The translations under genes and the position numbers were made by a program. Shown piece after piece: positions 7,729 to 16,324 of a stretch of DNA of 26,490 nt. The notes beneath the pieces were generated by a model. It saw only the letters and a list, made by a program, of their open reading frames with translations, was not told the DNA's origin and made no database searches. Origin of the DNA: CABHOJ01 sp965649545 (lineage in GTDB: Bacteria > Pseudomonadota > Gammaproteobacteria > Burkholderiales > Methylophilaceae); contig CBFGLF010000007.1 of assembly GCA_965649545.1 (NCBI GenBank), positions 1 to 26,490 on the forward strand, read 5' to 3'. The stretch's first letter is position 1; each line of letters opens with the position of its first letter.

Positions 7729-8577
7729 ATGGCTGACAACGATAAACCGCGCTGGCTGGAGCGTTTAAGCACACTGCTGTTGCGAGAACCGGAAGACCGC
7801 GAGCAACTGGTGGAGCTGCTGCACGCGGCTTACCAGAAGAGTCTTCTCGACGCCGACGCGCTGTCGATGATCGAAGGGGTGCTGCAGGTCTCGGAGATCC
7901 AGGTGCGCGACATCATGATCCCGCGCTCGCAGATGGACGTCATCGACATCACCGACCCGCCCGAGAAGTTCATCCCCTATGTGATCGAGACCGCGCACTC
8001 GCGCTTCCCGGTCATCGAGGAGAACAAGGACGACATCATCGGCATCCTGCTGGCCAAGGACCTGCTGCGCTATTACGCCGGCGAAGACTTCAATGTGCGC
8101 GACATGCTGCGCCCCGTGGTCTTCATCCCGGAAGCCAAGCGCCTCAACGTGCTCCTCAAGGAATTCCGCAGCAACCGCAATCACATCGCCATCGTCGTCG
8201 ACGAATACGGCGGTGTCGCCGGCATGGTGACGATCGAGGACGTGCTGGAGCAGATCGTCGGCGACATCGAGGACGAATACGACTTCGACGAGACCGAGGA
8301 CAACATCATCCGCGACAGCCAGGGACGCTACCGCGTCAAGGCGCTGACGGAGATCGTCGATTTCAACGAGGCCCTGGGCACCGATTTCAGCGACGAGGAG
8401 TTCTCTACCATCGGCGGCCTGGTCGTCAGCAAGTTCGGCCACCTGCCGAAACGCGGCGAACATATCAGCTTCGATCATCTCAATTTCACGGTATTGCGCG
8501 CGGATAGCCGACGCCTGCATTCCCTCATCATCGAAAAAGTGGATAACGCCCCCGTCATCGACCTGCCCGAAGTCTGA
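7729..8577 (+). CDS. corC: CorC/YbeX-family CBS-domain protein
   Basis: The protein has 282 residues. A short N-terminal segment leads to two CBS domains (about 60-120, starting VRDIMIPRSQMDVID, and 125-185, with VVDEYGGVAGMVTIEDVLEQIVGDIEDEYD). A C-terminal CorC/HlyC transporter-associated domain (about 195-275) follows. No membrane segment is seen, as in E. coli YbeX. The family is linked to magnesium/cobalt efflux and, through the ybeZYX operon, to ribosome metabolism; its exact activity is not settled. It starts one base after the ybeY stop, with AAGGAAG in the ybeY end as ribosome site. Confidence 0.92.
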   Translation: MADNDKPRWLERLSTLLLREPEDREQLVELLHAAYQKSLLDADALSMIEGVLQVSEIQVRDIMIPRSQMDVIDITDPPEKFIPYVIETAHSRFPVIEENKDDIIGILLAKDLLRYYAGEDFNVRDMLRPVVFIPEAKRLNVLLKEFRSNRNHIAIVVDEYGGVAGMVTIEDVLEQIVGDIEDEYDFDETEDNIIRDSQGRYRVKALTEIVDFNEALGTDFSDEEFSTIGGLVVSKFGHLPKRGEHISFDHLNFTVLRADSRRLHSLIIEKVDNAPVIDLPEV

Positions 8578-8672
8578 ACTCCCTTACTGGCCGACAAGGC
8601 ATCGGGAACTAATCCCGAGGTAACTCCCTCATATCGTTTGATATTTGTTCAATCTTTGATGGAGTGCTGGTT

Positions 8673-9065
8673 ATGAAGAATACATTTTTAGCATTACTGC
8701 TAGCCCTGTCCGGCACTGCATTCGCCGGTGAAGCTCCCACCCAGAAACCTGCGCAGGTTTCCGAGATCCCTACTACGGAAAAAGAGTTCGTCGCCGTCAT
8801 CAACAGCGTCGACAAGGACAAGATCATTCAGCAGTTCGGTGAGCCGAGCAAGAAGGATGATGTGACCCATCACAAGACCGGCAAGGTGATCGCTTCCATC
8901 TGGCATTACCACTTCATCAACACCGATGAAAAGGGCGAATACTACGAGACCACCGAGCTGGATTTCGTCGATGACAAGGTCGTCATGGTGGTGTTCATGA
9001 ACAATAACGGCGAAGACGTCGTCAAGGGCAAATCGGTCGAAGTGCCGGTCAAGCCGGAACTGTAA
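8673..9065 (+). CDS. Small secreted protein with a BamE/SmpA-like pattern, function unknown
   Basis: The protein has 130 residues, from an ATG placed eight bases after GGAG. A clear type I signal peptide (MKNTFLALLLALSGTAFA, probably cut before GEAP) lacks a lipobox cysteine, so a soluble periplasmic protein is likely. The mature part reads IIQQFGEPSKKDDV, then IWHYHFINTDEKGEYYETTELDFVDDKVVMVVF. An 'LGxP' turn, a W-x-Y strand and a 'l-F-x-d-x-kV' strand is the pattern of BamE/SmpA-like small domains. That resemblance is by eye only, and I do not recognise the family. It lies 95 bases after corC on the same strand and ends at a strong terminator. A 6-bp hairpin (8602-8618, no T-run) lies in the gap. 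Confidence 0.7.
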   Translation: MKNTFLALLLALSGTAFAGEAPTQKPAQVSEIPTTEKEFVAVINSVDKDKIIQQFGEPSKKDDVTHHKTGKVIASIWHYHFINTDEKGEYYETTELDFVDDKVVMVVFMNNNGEDVVKGKSVEVPVKPEL

Positions 9066-9090
9066 GTCGGTTCTTTCGAACTAATCTCAC

Positions 9091-9125
9091 CAACAAAAAA
9101 GGGCGCTCAGCGCCCTTTTTTGTTG
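9091..9125. terminator. Bidirectional intrinsic terminator
   Basis: A perfect 16-bp stem: CAACAAAAAAGGGCGC (9091-9106) pairs with GCGCCCTTTTTTGTTG (9110-9125) around a TCA loop. The GC core is flanked by an A-run on one side and a T-run on the other, so it works in both directions. It lies between the stop of the secreted-protein gene (plus) and the stop of mscL (minus). Confidence 0.92.
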
Positions 9126-9150
9126 CCTGGTGTTTGTGCAGATCCCCGGA

Positions 9151-9567
9151 CTATTTCTTCAGTGAGTCACGGATCTCCCGCAACAGCAGGACGTCTTCCG
9201 GGGTAGCCGCAGGGGCTGCTGGCTCTTCAGTCTTCAGGCGATTGATGGTGCGGATCAGCAGGAACACGGCAAAAGCGACGATGGTGAAACTGACGACGGC
9301 GTTGACGAACAGGCCGTAGTTCAGGGTCACCGCACCGGCTGCCTTGGCGGCAGCGACCGAGGTATAGGGAGCAGCGGTCGCGCCTTCTTTCAGGACCACG
9401 AACAGGTTGCTGAAATCGACGTTACCGAGCAGCAAGCCGATAGGCGGCATGATGACGTCGTCCACCAGGGATTTGACGATACTGCCGAAGGCGGCACCGA
9501 TGATGATACCGACCGCCATATCGACGACGTTACCGCGCATGGCGAAGGCTTTGAATTCTTTTAACAT
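9151..9567 (-). CDS. mscL: Large-conductance mechanosensitive channel
   Basis: The protein has 138 residues, the normal MscL size. The N-terminal amphipathic helix and TM1 read MLKEFKAFAMRGNVVDMAVGIIIGAAFG, and DDVIMPPIGLLLG follows. After a periplasmic loop, TM2 is FVNAVVSFTIVAFAVFLLIRTIN. The C-terminal bundle ends LLLREIRDSLKK. The ATG at 9567 follows a near-perfect ribosome site, AGGAGGAAC; the longer frame to 9636 lacks this. It releases solutes from the inner membrane under hypo-osmotic shock. It runs opposite to its neighbours and separates corC from lnt. Confidence 0.97.
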   Translation of the reverse strand: MLKEFKAFAMRGNVVDMAVGIIIGAAFGSIVKSLVDDVIMPPIGLLLGNVDFSNLFVVLKEGATAAPYTSVAAAKAAGAVTLNYGLFVNAVVSFTIVAFAVFLLIRTINRLKTEEPAAPAATPEDVLLLREIRDSLKK

Positions 9568-9603
9568 GGTGTTCCTCCTGATGGTGTATTGATGGGCAGC
9601 CGC

Positions 9604-9609
9604 TATAAT
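9604..9609 (+). promoter_or_regulatory. -10 element (TATAAT) probably serving lnt
   Basis: A perfect TATAAT lies 43 bases before the lnt TTG. The expected -35 position (around 9581-9586, ATGGTG) is poor. Because mscL runs the other way just upstream, lnt must have its own promoter, and this is the best candidate. Confidence 0.4.
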
Positions 9610-9651
9610 GCTGGTCAATATTCGATGTGAAGTCAACCCGCGGGGTCATTC

Positions 9652-11136
9652 TTGCCTAAGCTGCTCAACCACCGTCTTGCCCGAATCGTTCTCGCTGGTC
9701 TATTAGGTGCCCTTGGGGTGCTCGGGTTCGCCCCCTTCTATTGGTACCCGGCGACCATCGTCGCCCTGGCCGGCCTGTTCTATCTCTGGCACCGCGCCAA
9801 CGACCCCCGCGAAGCTGCATGGCTGGGTTTCGTGTTCGGGCTCGGCTATTTCATCGCCGGTATCTACTGGATCTACATCAGCCTGCATACCTTCGGCGGC
9901 ATGCCGCCGCTGGGGGCGGCGTTCGCCACCTTCTGCCTGTGCGCCTTCGTCTCGCTGTTCCCCGCGGCGGTGGGTTTGCTCGGCAAACGGTCCGGCGTGC
10001 TCTTGATCAGCGCACCTTTGCTCTGGGCACTAGCCGAGTGGGTGCGCAGCTGGATCTTCACTGGTTTCCCCTGGCTCACTGTCGGCTATTCGCAGGTACC
10101 GAACGGTCCGCTCGCCGGTTTCGCCCCCGTCATCGGTATCTATGGCGTCTCACTGGTATTGGCGCTGTTCGCCGCATTATTGACCGCCATGGTCGCCGAC
10201 TGGGGCAACAAGACTTTACGGCGCAGCCTGATCTTGAGCCTGATCCTGCTGTGGGTGAGCGGCAGCCTGCTGAAGATGGTGGCGTGGAGCGAGCCGCAAG
10301 GCGAACCGGTCTCGGTGGCCTTGCTGCAGGGCAACATCACGCAGGACCTGAAATGGCAGGAAGGCGAGCTGGAACGCACCATGGACAAGTACCTGGCGAT
10401 GGTCGAGGAGACCCGTGCCAGACTGATCGTACTACCGGAGACCGCCCTGCCCATGCTCGCCCAGCAGATCCCCGGCGAGTACCTGCTGGCCCTGCAGGAG
10501 CACGCCAAAGCCAACCAGGGGGACCTCCTGCTCGGTGCCGTCGAATTCGAGAACGAGCAGTTCTACAACAGCATGCTGAGTGTCGGCAGCTCGCCGATGC
10601 AGGCCTACCGCAAATCCCATCTGGTACCGTTCGGCGAATTCATCCCACTGAAACAGGTGTTCGGCTGGGTCTATCGTGACTGGCTGAACATCCCGCTCAC
10701 CGACCTGTCGCCGGGCGGTTTCGACCAGCGCCCGATCGCCGTCGCCGGGCAGAAGGTCGCCGTGAACATCTGTTATGAGGACGTCTTCGGCGAAGAGATC
10801 ATCCTGCAGCTACCGGAAGCGACCCTGCTGGTGAATACCAGCAACGATGCCTGGTACGGCGAATCCCTCGCGGCCTACCAGCATCTGCAGATGTCTCAGG
10901 CACGGGCGCTGGAGACCGGCCGCATGATGCTGCGTGCCACCAACACCGGCGCTACCGCCATCATCGACCAGCGTGGCGAACTGGTCGCCCATGCCCCGCA
11001 TTTCTCGACCGAGACCCTGACTGGCAGCGCGCAGGGATACATCGGCAGCACCCCCTACGTCAGGCTCGGCAACTGGCCCTTCATTCTTTTCTCGATAGGC
11101 ATGCTCGGCCTTTTGTGGGGTCGCAAAAAGAAGTAA
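9652..11136 (+). CDS. lnt: Apolipoprotein N-acyltransferase
   Basis: The protein has 494 residues. About six to seven N-terminal membrane helices (about 10-205) precede a periplasmic nitrilase-like domain (about 220-465), and a last helix ends at GLLWGRKKK. The catalytic triad is visible: E263 (LPETALP), K321 (YRKSHLVPFGEF) and C374 (VNICYEDVFGE). It transfers the third acyl chain onto the N-terminal cysteine of lipoproteins in the inner membrane. The start is TTG at 9652: an in-frame TGA at 9628 rules out anything much longer, and GGGG lies seven bases before it. corC-lnt adjacency, common in proteobacteria, is broken here by two inserted genes. Confidence 0.96.
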   Translation: MPKLLNHRLARIVLAGLLGALGVLGFAPFYWYPATIVALAGLFYLWHRANDPREAAWLGFVFGLGYFIAGIYWIYISLHTFGGMPPLGAAFATFCLCAFVSLFPAAVGLLGKRSGVLLISAPLLWALAEWVRSWIFTGFPWLTVGYSQVPNGPLAGFAPVIGIYGVSLVLALFAALLTAMVADWGNKTLRRSLILSLILLWVSGSLLKMVAWSEPQGEPVSVALLQGNITQDLKWQEGELERTMDKYLAMVEETRARLIVLPETALPMLAQQIPGEYLLALQEHAKANQGDLLLGAVEFENEQFYNSMLSVGSSPMQAYRKSHLVPFGEFIPLKQVFGWVYRDWLNIPLTDLSPGGFDQRPIAVAGQKVAVNICYEDVFGEEIILQLPEATLLVNTSNDAWYGESLAAYQHLQMSQARALETGRMMLRATNTGATAIIDQRGELVAHAPHFSTETLTGSAQGYIGSTPYVRLGNWPFILFSIGMLGLLWGRKKK

Positions 11137-11181
11137 AATCAAGCCCTTTCGCCACATCACCATAAAGCGCCACGACAAAAC

Positions 11182-12123
11182 ATGGCTTTGACCTTCCAAC
11201 AGATCATCCTCACCTTGCAGACCTACTGGGACAAGCAGGGTTGTGCCCTCCTCCAACCTTACGACATGGAAGTCGGCGCCGGTACCTCGCACACCGCCAC
11301 CTTCCTGCGCTCGCTCGGTCCTGAACCCTGGAAAGCCGCCTATGTCCAGCCGAGCCGTCGCCCCAAGGATGGCCGCTACGGCGAGAACCCGAACCGCCTG
11401 CAACACTACTACCAGTATCAGGTGGTGCTGAAGCCCGCACCGGAGAACATCCTTGAACTGTATCTAGGATCGCTCGAAGCCTTGGGCTTCGACCTCAAGA
11501 AGAACGATATCCGTTTCGTCGAAGACGATTGGGAGAATCCGACGCTGGGCGCATGGGGCCTGGGCTGGGAAGTCTGGCTCAACGGCATGGAAGTCACACA
11601 GTTCACCTACTTCCAGCAAGTCGGCGGTATCGACTGCCGTCCGATCACGGGTGAGATCACCTACGGCCTGGAGCGCCTCGCCATGTACCTGCAAGGTGTG
11701 GAGAACGTCTACGACCTGACCTGGACAGTCGATGCTTCTGGCAAGCGCCTGAGCTACGGCGACGTCTACCTGCAGAACGAGAAAGAACAATCTGCCTATA
11801 ACTTCGAACACAGCAACGTCGACTTCCTGCTCACCGCTTTCGGCGCGCATGAGAAGACTGCGCAGGACCTGATGCAAGCGCAACTCGCGCTGCCCGCTTA
11901 CGAACAGGTCCTGAAAGCCGCCCACACCTTCAACCTGCTGGATGCCCGCGGTGCTATCTCGGTCACCGAACGCGCCGGTTACATCGGCCGCATCCGCAAC
12001 CTCGCACGCAGCGTGGCGCAAAGCTATCTCGACAGCCGCGCCCGTCTCGGCTTCCCGATGGCGCCCAAAGCATGGGCAGACGAAGTCCTGGCGAAACTGG
12101 AAAAAGAAAAGAAAGCAGCATGA
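11182..12123 (+). CDS. glyQ: Glycine--tRNA ligase alpha subunit
   Basis: The protein has 313 residues, of normal length. It is nearly superimposable on E. coli GlyQ, with QGCALLQPYDMEVGAGTSH, YVQPSRRPKDGRYGENPNRLQ, DDWENPTLGAWGLGWEVWL, GMEVTQFTYFQQVGG and GEITYGLERLAMY. It forms the class II catalytic core of the heterotetrameric glycyl-tRNA synthetase with GlyS. The ATG lies 45 bases after lnt, and no T-box or other leader structure is seen. Its stop overlaps the glyS start (ATGA), which suits 1:1 subunit synthesis. Confidence 0.98.
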   Translation: MALTFQQIILTLQTYWDKQGCALLQPYDMEVGAGTSHTATFLRSLGPEPWKAAYVQPSRRPKDGRYGENPNRLQHYYQYQVVLKPAPENILELYLGSLEALGFDLKKNDIRFVEDDWENPTLGAWGLGWEVWLNGMEVTQFTYFQQVGGIDCRPITGEITYGLERLAMYLQGVENVYDLTWTVDASGKRLSYGDVYLQNEKEQSAYNFEHSNVDFLLTAFGAHEKTAQDLMQAQLALPAYEQVLKAAHTFNLLDARGAISVTERAGYIGRIRNLARSVAQSYLDSRARLGFPMAPKAWADEVLAKLEKEKKAA

Positions 12124-14243
12124 GCAGCAACAACCTACTTGTAGAACTGTTCGTCGAAGAACTACCGCCGAAAGCACTGAAACGACTGGGCGAGTCCTTC
12201 GCCGACACCCTGACCGCCAGCCTGAAGGCCCAAGGTCTCGCGTCCGACAGCAGCGTGACCACCAATTTCGCATCCCCTCGCCGTTTGGCGGCACACATCA
12301 CCGACGTCGCTGCGCGCGCCGCCGACAAGCCGGTCTCGCAGAAGCTGATGCCCGTTGCCGTCGGGCTGGATGCTGAGGGCAAGGCGACGCCAGCCTTGCT
12401 GAAGAAACTGGCCGCCCTCGGCGCTGACGAGCGTGCAGTCGCGACCCTCAAGCGCGAGAACGACGGCAAGGCCGATATCCTGTTCCTCGACGCCATGATC
12501 CAGGGCGCGACACTGCAGGAAGGCCTGCAGAAAGCGTTAGATGAAGCGCTGGCCAAACTGCCGATCCCCAAGGTCATGACCTACCAGTTGGCCGATGGGT
12601 GGAGCAACGTCAATTTCGTGCGCCCGGCCCACAGCCTGGTCGCCTTGCACGGCAGTGATGTCGTCGCGATCGAGACCCTCGGCCTGAAAGCCAGTAATAC
12701 CACACAAGGCCACCGCTTCGAAGCGAAGCATCCTGTCGTCACGCTCAAGCATGCCGATAGCTATGCCGCGCAATTGAAGGACGAAGGGGCGGTCATCGCC
12801 AGCTTCGCCGAACGGCGTGCCGAGATCGAGCGTCAACTCGCCGCTGCGGCCGCCAAGGAAAACCTCAAGCCGATCGATGACGATGCCCTGCTGGACGAGG
12901 TCACCGCACTGGTCGAACGTCCCAACGTATTGCTAGGCCAGTTCGAGACCGAATTCCTCGAAGTCCCTCAGGAATGCCTGATCCTGACCATGAAGGCCAA
13001 CCAGAAGTACTTCCCGCTGCTCGATGGCAACGGCAAGCTCACCAACAAATTCCTCATCGTCAGCAACATCGCGCCGACGGATGCCAGCGCCGTGATCGGC
13101 GGTAATGAGCGCGTGGTGCGTCCACGGCTGGCCGACGCCAAGTTCTTCTTCGACCAGGATCGCAAAAAGACACTGGCTTCCCGTGTCCCCGGTCTGGCCA
13201 AAGTCGTGTATCACAACAAGCTGGGAACACAAGGTGAACGCACCGAACGCGTACGCAAGATCGCGCAGTGGGTCGCACAACGCTTAGGTGCCGACCCAAC
13301 GCTGGCTGACCGTGCCGCTGAACTGGCCAAGGCCGACCTGCTGACCGATATGGTCGGTGAATTCCCGGAACTGCAGGGCATCATGGGTGGTTACTATGCC
13401 CGCCATGACGGCGAGCACGAATCCGTCGCCCAAGCCATCGCCGACCAATACATCGTGAAGCGTGACGATGAGGAGAGTGCGAGCAATCTGGTATCGGAAT
13501 CCCTGCTTATCGCGGATCGCGTGGAGACCCTGGTCGGCATCTGGGCCATCGGGCTCAAGCCTACCGGTGAGAAAGACCCCTTCGCACTGCGTCGTCATGC
13601 ATTGGGTGTGATTCGATCATTCGAGCTTTGCCACGCGGCAGCCCGCATTGGCAAGCGCTCCTTTGCGCTCGAATTGTCCGCATTGCTGGCATTCGCTGCG
13701 AGCACGTTCGACAGCATCAAGGTGGAATCTGAAGTCCTCGCTGAGATCCATAGTTTCATCTACGAACGCTACCGTAATCAACTCTCGGCGGAGTACAAGC
13801 CGCAGACGCTGGATGCCGTCATCAGCCTCAATCCGGAACTGCATGAAGTGATCGTTCGCTCCGAAGCGGTGAAGGCATTCCAGCAACTTGCCGAGTCTGA
13901 AAGCCTGGCTGCGGCCAATAAGCGTGTCGGCAACATCCTGAAGAAAGCCGACGAGACGGTGGCGCCCACTGTCGTCGATGGCCTGCTCAAGGAACCGGCA
14001 GAAGCCGCGCTGGCACAAGCCTTGTCCAAGGTGAAGCCGCAAGCGGATCAGGCGTTCGAAGCTGGCGATTACGCCGGTTCGCTGAAATCGCTGGCCGCAC
14101 TGAAAGCGCCCGTGGATGATTTCTTCGACAACGTCATGGTCAATGCCGAAGACCCGGCATTGCGTGCCAATCGCCTGGCCCTGCTTTCCCAGTTGCATGC
14201 GGCGATGAACCGGGTGGCTGACCTCTCCAAGTTGGCGGCGTAA
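12120..14243 (+). CDS. glyS: Glycine--tRNA ligase beta subunit
   Basis: The protein has 707 residues, beginning MSSNNLLVELFVEELPPKAL, the typical GlyS N-terminus. Family sequences include NFASPRRLAAHI, LEVPQECLILTMKANQKYF, FLIVSNI, VVRPRLADAKFFFDQDRK, DLLTDMVGEFPELQGIMGGYYA and GLKPTGEKDPFALRRHALGVIR. A C-terminal anticodon-binding-like domain ends with VMVNAEDPALRANRLALLSQLHA. It supplies tRNA-Gly recognition for the GlyQ2S2 enzyme. I chose the ATG at 12120, overlapping the glyQ stop, rather than the open frame from 12072 inside glyQ. Confidence 0.97.
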   Translation: MSSNNLLVELFVEELPPKALKRLGESFADTLTASLKAQGLASDSSVTTNFASPRRLAAHITDVAARAADKPVSQKLMPVAVGLDAEGKATPALLKKLAALGADERAVATLKRENDGKADILFLDAMIQGATLQEGLQKALDEALAKLPIPKVMTYQLADGWSNVNFVRPAHSLVALHGSDVVAIETLGLKASNTTQGHRFEAKHPVVTLKHADSYAAQLKDEGAVIASFAERRAEIERQLAAAAAKENLKPIDDDALLDEVTALVERPNVLLGQFETEFLEVPQECLILTMKANQKYFPLLDGNGKLTNKFLIVSNIAPTDASAVIGGNERVVRPRLADAKFFFDQDRKKTLASRVPGLAKVVYHNKLGTQGERTERVRKIAQWVAQRLGADPTLADRAAELAKADLLTDMVGEFPELQGIMGGYYARHDGEHESVAQAIADQYIVKRDDEESASNLVSESLLIADRVETLVGIWAIGLKPTGEKDPFALRRHALGVIRSFELCHAAARIGKRSFALELSALLAFAASTFDSIKVESEVLAEIHSFIYERYRNQLSAEYKPQTLDAVISLNPELHEVIVRSEAVKAFQQLAESESLAAANKRVGNILKKADETVAPTVVDGLLKEPAEAALAQALSKVKPQADQAFEAGDYAGSLKSLAALKAPVDDFFDNVMVNAEDPALRANRLALLSQLHAAMNRVADLSKLAA

Positions 14244-14252
14244 ACTGAGCGC

Positions 14253-14888
14253 ATGAAACTCGTCATCTTAGATCGCGACGGCGTCATCAACTACGACAGC
14301 CCGCAGTTCATCAAGAGCCCGGATGAATGGAAACCCATTCCCGGCAGTCTCGAGGCGATCGCGCTGCTCAACCAGAGCGGTTATCGCGTGGCCTTGGCCA
14401 CCAATCAATCCGGCATCGGTCGCGGCCTCTTCGATATGGCGACCCTCAACGCCATCCATGACAAGATGCACCGCGCGCTGGCATTGCTCGGTGGCCGTAT
14501 CGATGCCCTGTTCTACTGCCCCCATGCGGCAGATGCCAAGTGCGACTGTCGCAAACCCAAACCTGGCATGATCGAGGAGATCGGCCGGCGTTTCGCCACC
14601 GACCTCGAAGGCGTACCCAGTGTGGGCGATTCGCTGCGCGACCTGGAGGCCAGCGCTGCGCTCGGCGCGCAGCCCATCCTGGTCAAGACCGGCAAAGGCG
14701 AGTGCACGATCAACAACGGCGGCTTGCCGGCAGGCACCTGGGTCTGCGATGACCTGGCTCAGGCCGTGCAGCGCATCATCGCCGAGGACCGGTCCACCCA
14801 GGAAAAGCAGGCATCCGAGAAGCTCAGCCGGGAACAGCCCGCCGCAGCCAAAGTCTCCAAAGCCAAAAAATCCAAAGAAAGCCGGTAA
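14253..14888 (+). CDS. gmhB: D-glycero-beta-D-manno-heptose-1,7-bisphosphate 7-phosphatase
   Basis: The protein has 211 residues and belongs to the HAD superfamily. The nucleophile motif is D7-R-D9-G-V-I-N. ATNQSG (49-54) is motif II, KPKPGM (101-106) supplies the lysine and VGDSLRDLEA is motif IV. The zinc loop of GmhB enzymes is present as C89-x-H91-x5-C97-x-C99 (YCPHAADAKCDC). It removes the 7-phosphate in ADP-heptose synthesis for the LPS core. The last 35 or so residues (from about 177) are a low-complexity Lys/Ala/Ser/Glu tail beyond the HAD fold. The stop overlaps the plsC start by one base. Confidence 0.92.
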   Translation: MKLVILDRDGVINYDSPQFIKSPDEWKPIPGSLEAIALLNQSGYRVALATNQSGIGRGLFDMATLNAIHDKMHRALALLGGRIDALFYCPHAADAKCDCRKPKPGMIEEIGRRFATDLEGVPSVGDSLRDLEASAALGAQPILVKTGKGECTINNGGLPAGTWVCDDLAQAVQRIIAEDRSTQEKQASEKLSREQPAAAKVSKAKKSKESR

Positions 14889-15598
14889 TGATTGTTCTGC
14901 GGTCCTTACTCTTCGCGCTCGGCCAGTGGTCGTTCACGCCGGTCTTCACCGTCTTCGCGATCCTGACCTTCCCCTTCAAGCCGGTCACGCGTTACCGCTT
15001 CATCTCCTATTGGGCGCGCATCATGCTCTGGTGGCTACGCGTCACCTGTGGCGTTCGCTATCGCATCATCGGTAAAGACCATATCCCGCAAGGCCCAGCC
15101 ATCATCCTGTCCAAGCACCAATCCGCCTGGGAAACACTCGCCTTCCAGCAGATATTCCCGCCGCAGGTGTGGGTGTTGAAACGCGAATTGTTGTGGGTGC
15201 CTTTTTTTGGCTGGGGTCTCGCGATGACCTCTCCCATCGCGATCGATCGCAGCGCCGGGCGTGAGGCCTTGAAGCAGATGGTGGCGCAAGGCAAGGACCG
15301 ATTGAAACAGGGATTCTGGGTGGTGATCTTCCCGGAAGGCACGCGTATCGCACCCGGCAAGAAAGGGAAATACCATATCGGCGGCGCCTGGCTGGCGACC
15401 CATACGTCTTCGCTCGTGGTGCCGGTAGCGCACAACGCCGGCGAATACTGGCCGAAGAACTCCTTCATCCGTCGGCCAGGCATCATCACGGTCAGTATCG
15501 GGCAGCCGATCGACAGCACCGGCCTGAAGCCCGACGAACTCAACCAGCGCGTAGAAAGCTGGATCGAATCCGAAATGCCGCTACTGACCCAGCGATGA
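14888..15598 (+). CDS. plsC: 1-acyl-sn-glycerol-3-phosphate acyltransferase family protein
   Basis: The protein has 236 residues. An N-terminal hydrophobic segment (about 5-30) anchors it to the inner membrane. Acyltransferase block I is KHQSAWET (H77-x4-E82, the E variant of HX4D), block II is near PIAIDRSAG, block III is FPEGTR (149-154) and block IV is VVPVAHNAG. It acylates lysophosphatidic acid, or a related acceptor, in phospholipid synthesis. Position between gmhB and a YgjP gene, with one-base and four-base overlaps, shows a compact operon. Exact acyl donor and acceptor cannot be read from sequence. Confidence 0.88.
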   Translation: MIVLRSLLFALGQWSFTPVFTVFAILTFPFKPVTRYRFISYWARIMLWWLRVTCGVRYRIIGKDHIPQGPAIILSKHQSAWETLAFQQIFPPQVWVLKRELLWVPFFGWGLAMTSPIAIDRSAGREALKQMVAQGKDRLKQGFWVVIFPEGTRIAPGKKGKYHIGGAWLATHTSSLVVPVAHNAGEYWPKNSFIRRPGIITVSIGQPIDSTGLKPDELNQRVESWIESEMPLLTQR

Positions 15599-16308
15599 AC
15601 GAACACTTCCTGGCGCTACCTGACGGCGAGCAGATCCCCTACCAGCTGGAGCGCAGGAAACGCCGCACCGTCGGCATGCGGATCAGTCCCCATGGCCTGG
15701 TCGTGCATGCGCCGGTCAGGATCTCGCTGCAGCAACTCAACGCGCTCCTGTTGAGCAAGGCCCATTGGATCCTCACCAAATTGCGTGCCCAGCAGGAACA
15801 TGCCGTAGAGGCCTTTGAATGGCGGGACGGCGGGCATCTGCTATGGCTGGGCAACGAAATGGTGCTCAATCTCCGGCATGACACCAAAAGTCGCGCCATC
15901 GTCCAGGAACCCGGCCAATTGCATGTGGCCCTGCCTAAGCCGGACGATATACCAAGCGTGAGCCGCAAGGTCTTGTTGTGGTATCGCAAGGAGGCGCAAG
16001 CCGATTTCAGCCGCCGCCTGGAGATCCTGGCGGCTCGCCTCGGCGTGAAGACCCCGCCGCTCTATCTATCGAACGCCCGCTCACGCTGGGGCAGCTGCAA
16101 CTCGCGTGGCGAGATCCGCCTCAACTGGCGCCTGATCCAGGCACCGCCGCACATCATCAACTACGTGATCTGCCATGAGCTGGCGCATTTGAAAGAGATG
16201 AACCACTCTGCCCGGTTCTGGGCCATCGTCGAGCGCTTGCATCCGGATTACAAGGCGGCAGAGAAAGCGTTGAAAGCCTGGTCAGCACGCCTGCACGCCA
16301 TGGCGTGA
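15595..16308 (+). CDS. YgjP/DUF45-type zinc metallopeptidase
   Basis: The protein has 237 residues. The N-terminal part has the family's PYQLERRKRRTVGMRISPHGLVVHAP strand pattern. The C-terminal SprT-like fold carries RSRWGSCNSRGEIRLNWRL and the zinc site H194-E195-L-A-H198 with H204 as third ligand (CHELAHLKEMNHSARFW). Family members are probable cytoplasmic metallopeptidases of poorly known substrate. The ATG overlaps the plsC stop (ATGA), so it is the last gene of that operon. It converges on ccoI with a 16-base gap. Confidence 0.88.
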   Translation: MNEHFLALPDGEQIPYQLERRKRRTVGMRISPHGLVVHAPVRISLQQLNALLLSKAHWILTKLRAQQEHAVEAFEWRDGGHLLWLGNEMVLNLRHDTKSRAIVQEPGQLHVALPKPDDIPSVSRKVLLWYRKEAQADFSRRLEILAARLGVKTPPLYLSNARSRWGSCNSRGEIRLNWRLIQAPPHIINYVICHELAHLKEMNHSARFWAIVERLHPDYKAAEKALKAWSARLHAMA

Positions 16309-16324
16309 GCCCACTCTCTAGACC

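Noticed and set aside
8631..8644. ATATC-GTTT-GATAT dyad before the small secreted-protein gene
   Set aside because: Short and AT-rich; too likely by chance to call an operator, with no promoter in register.
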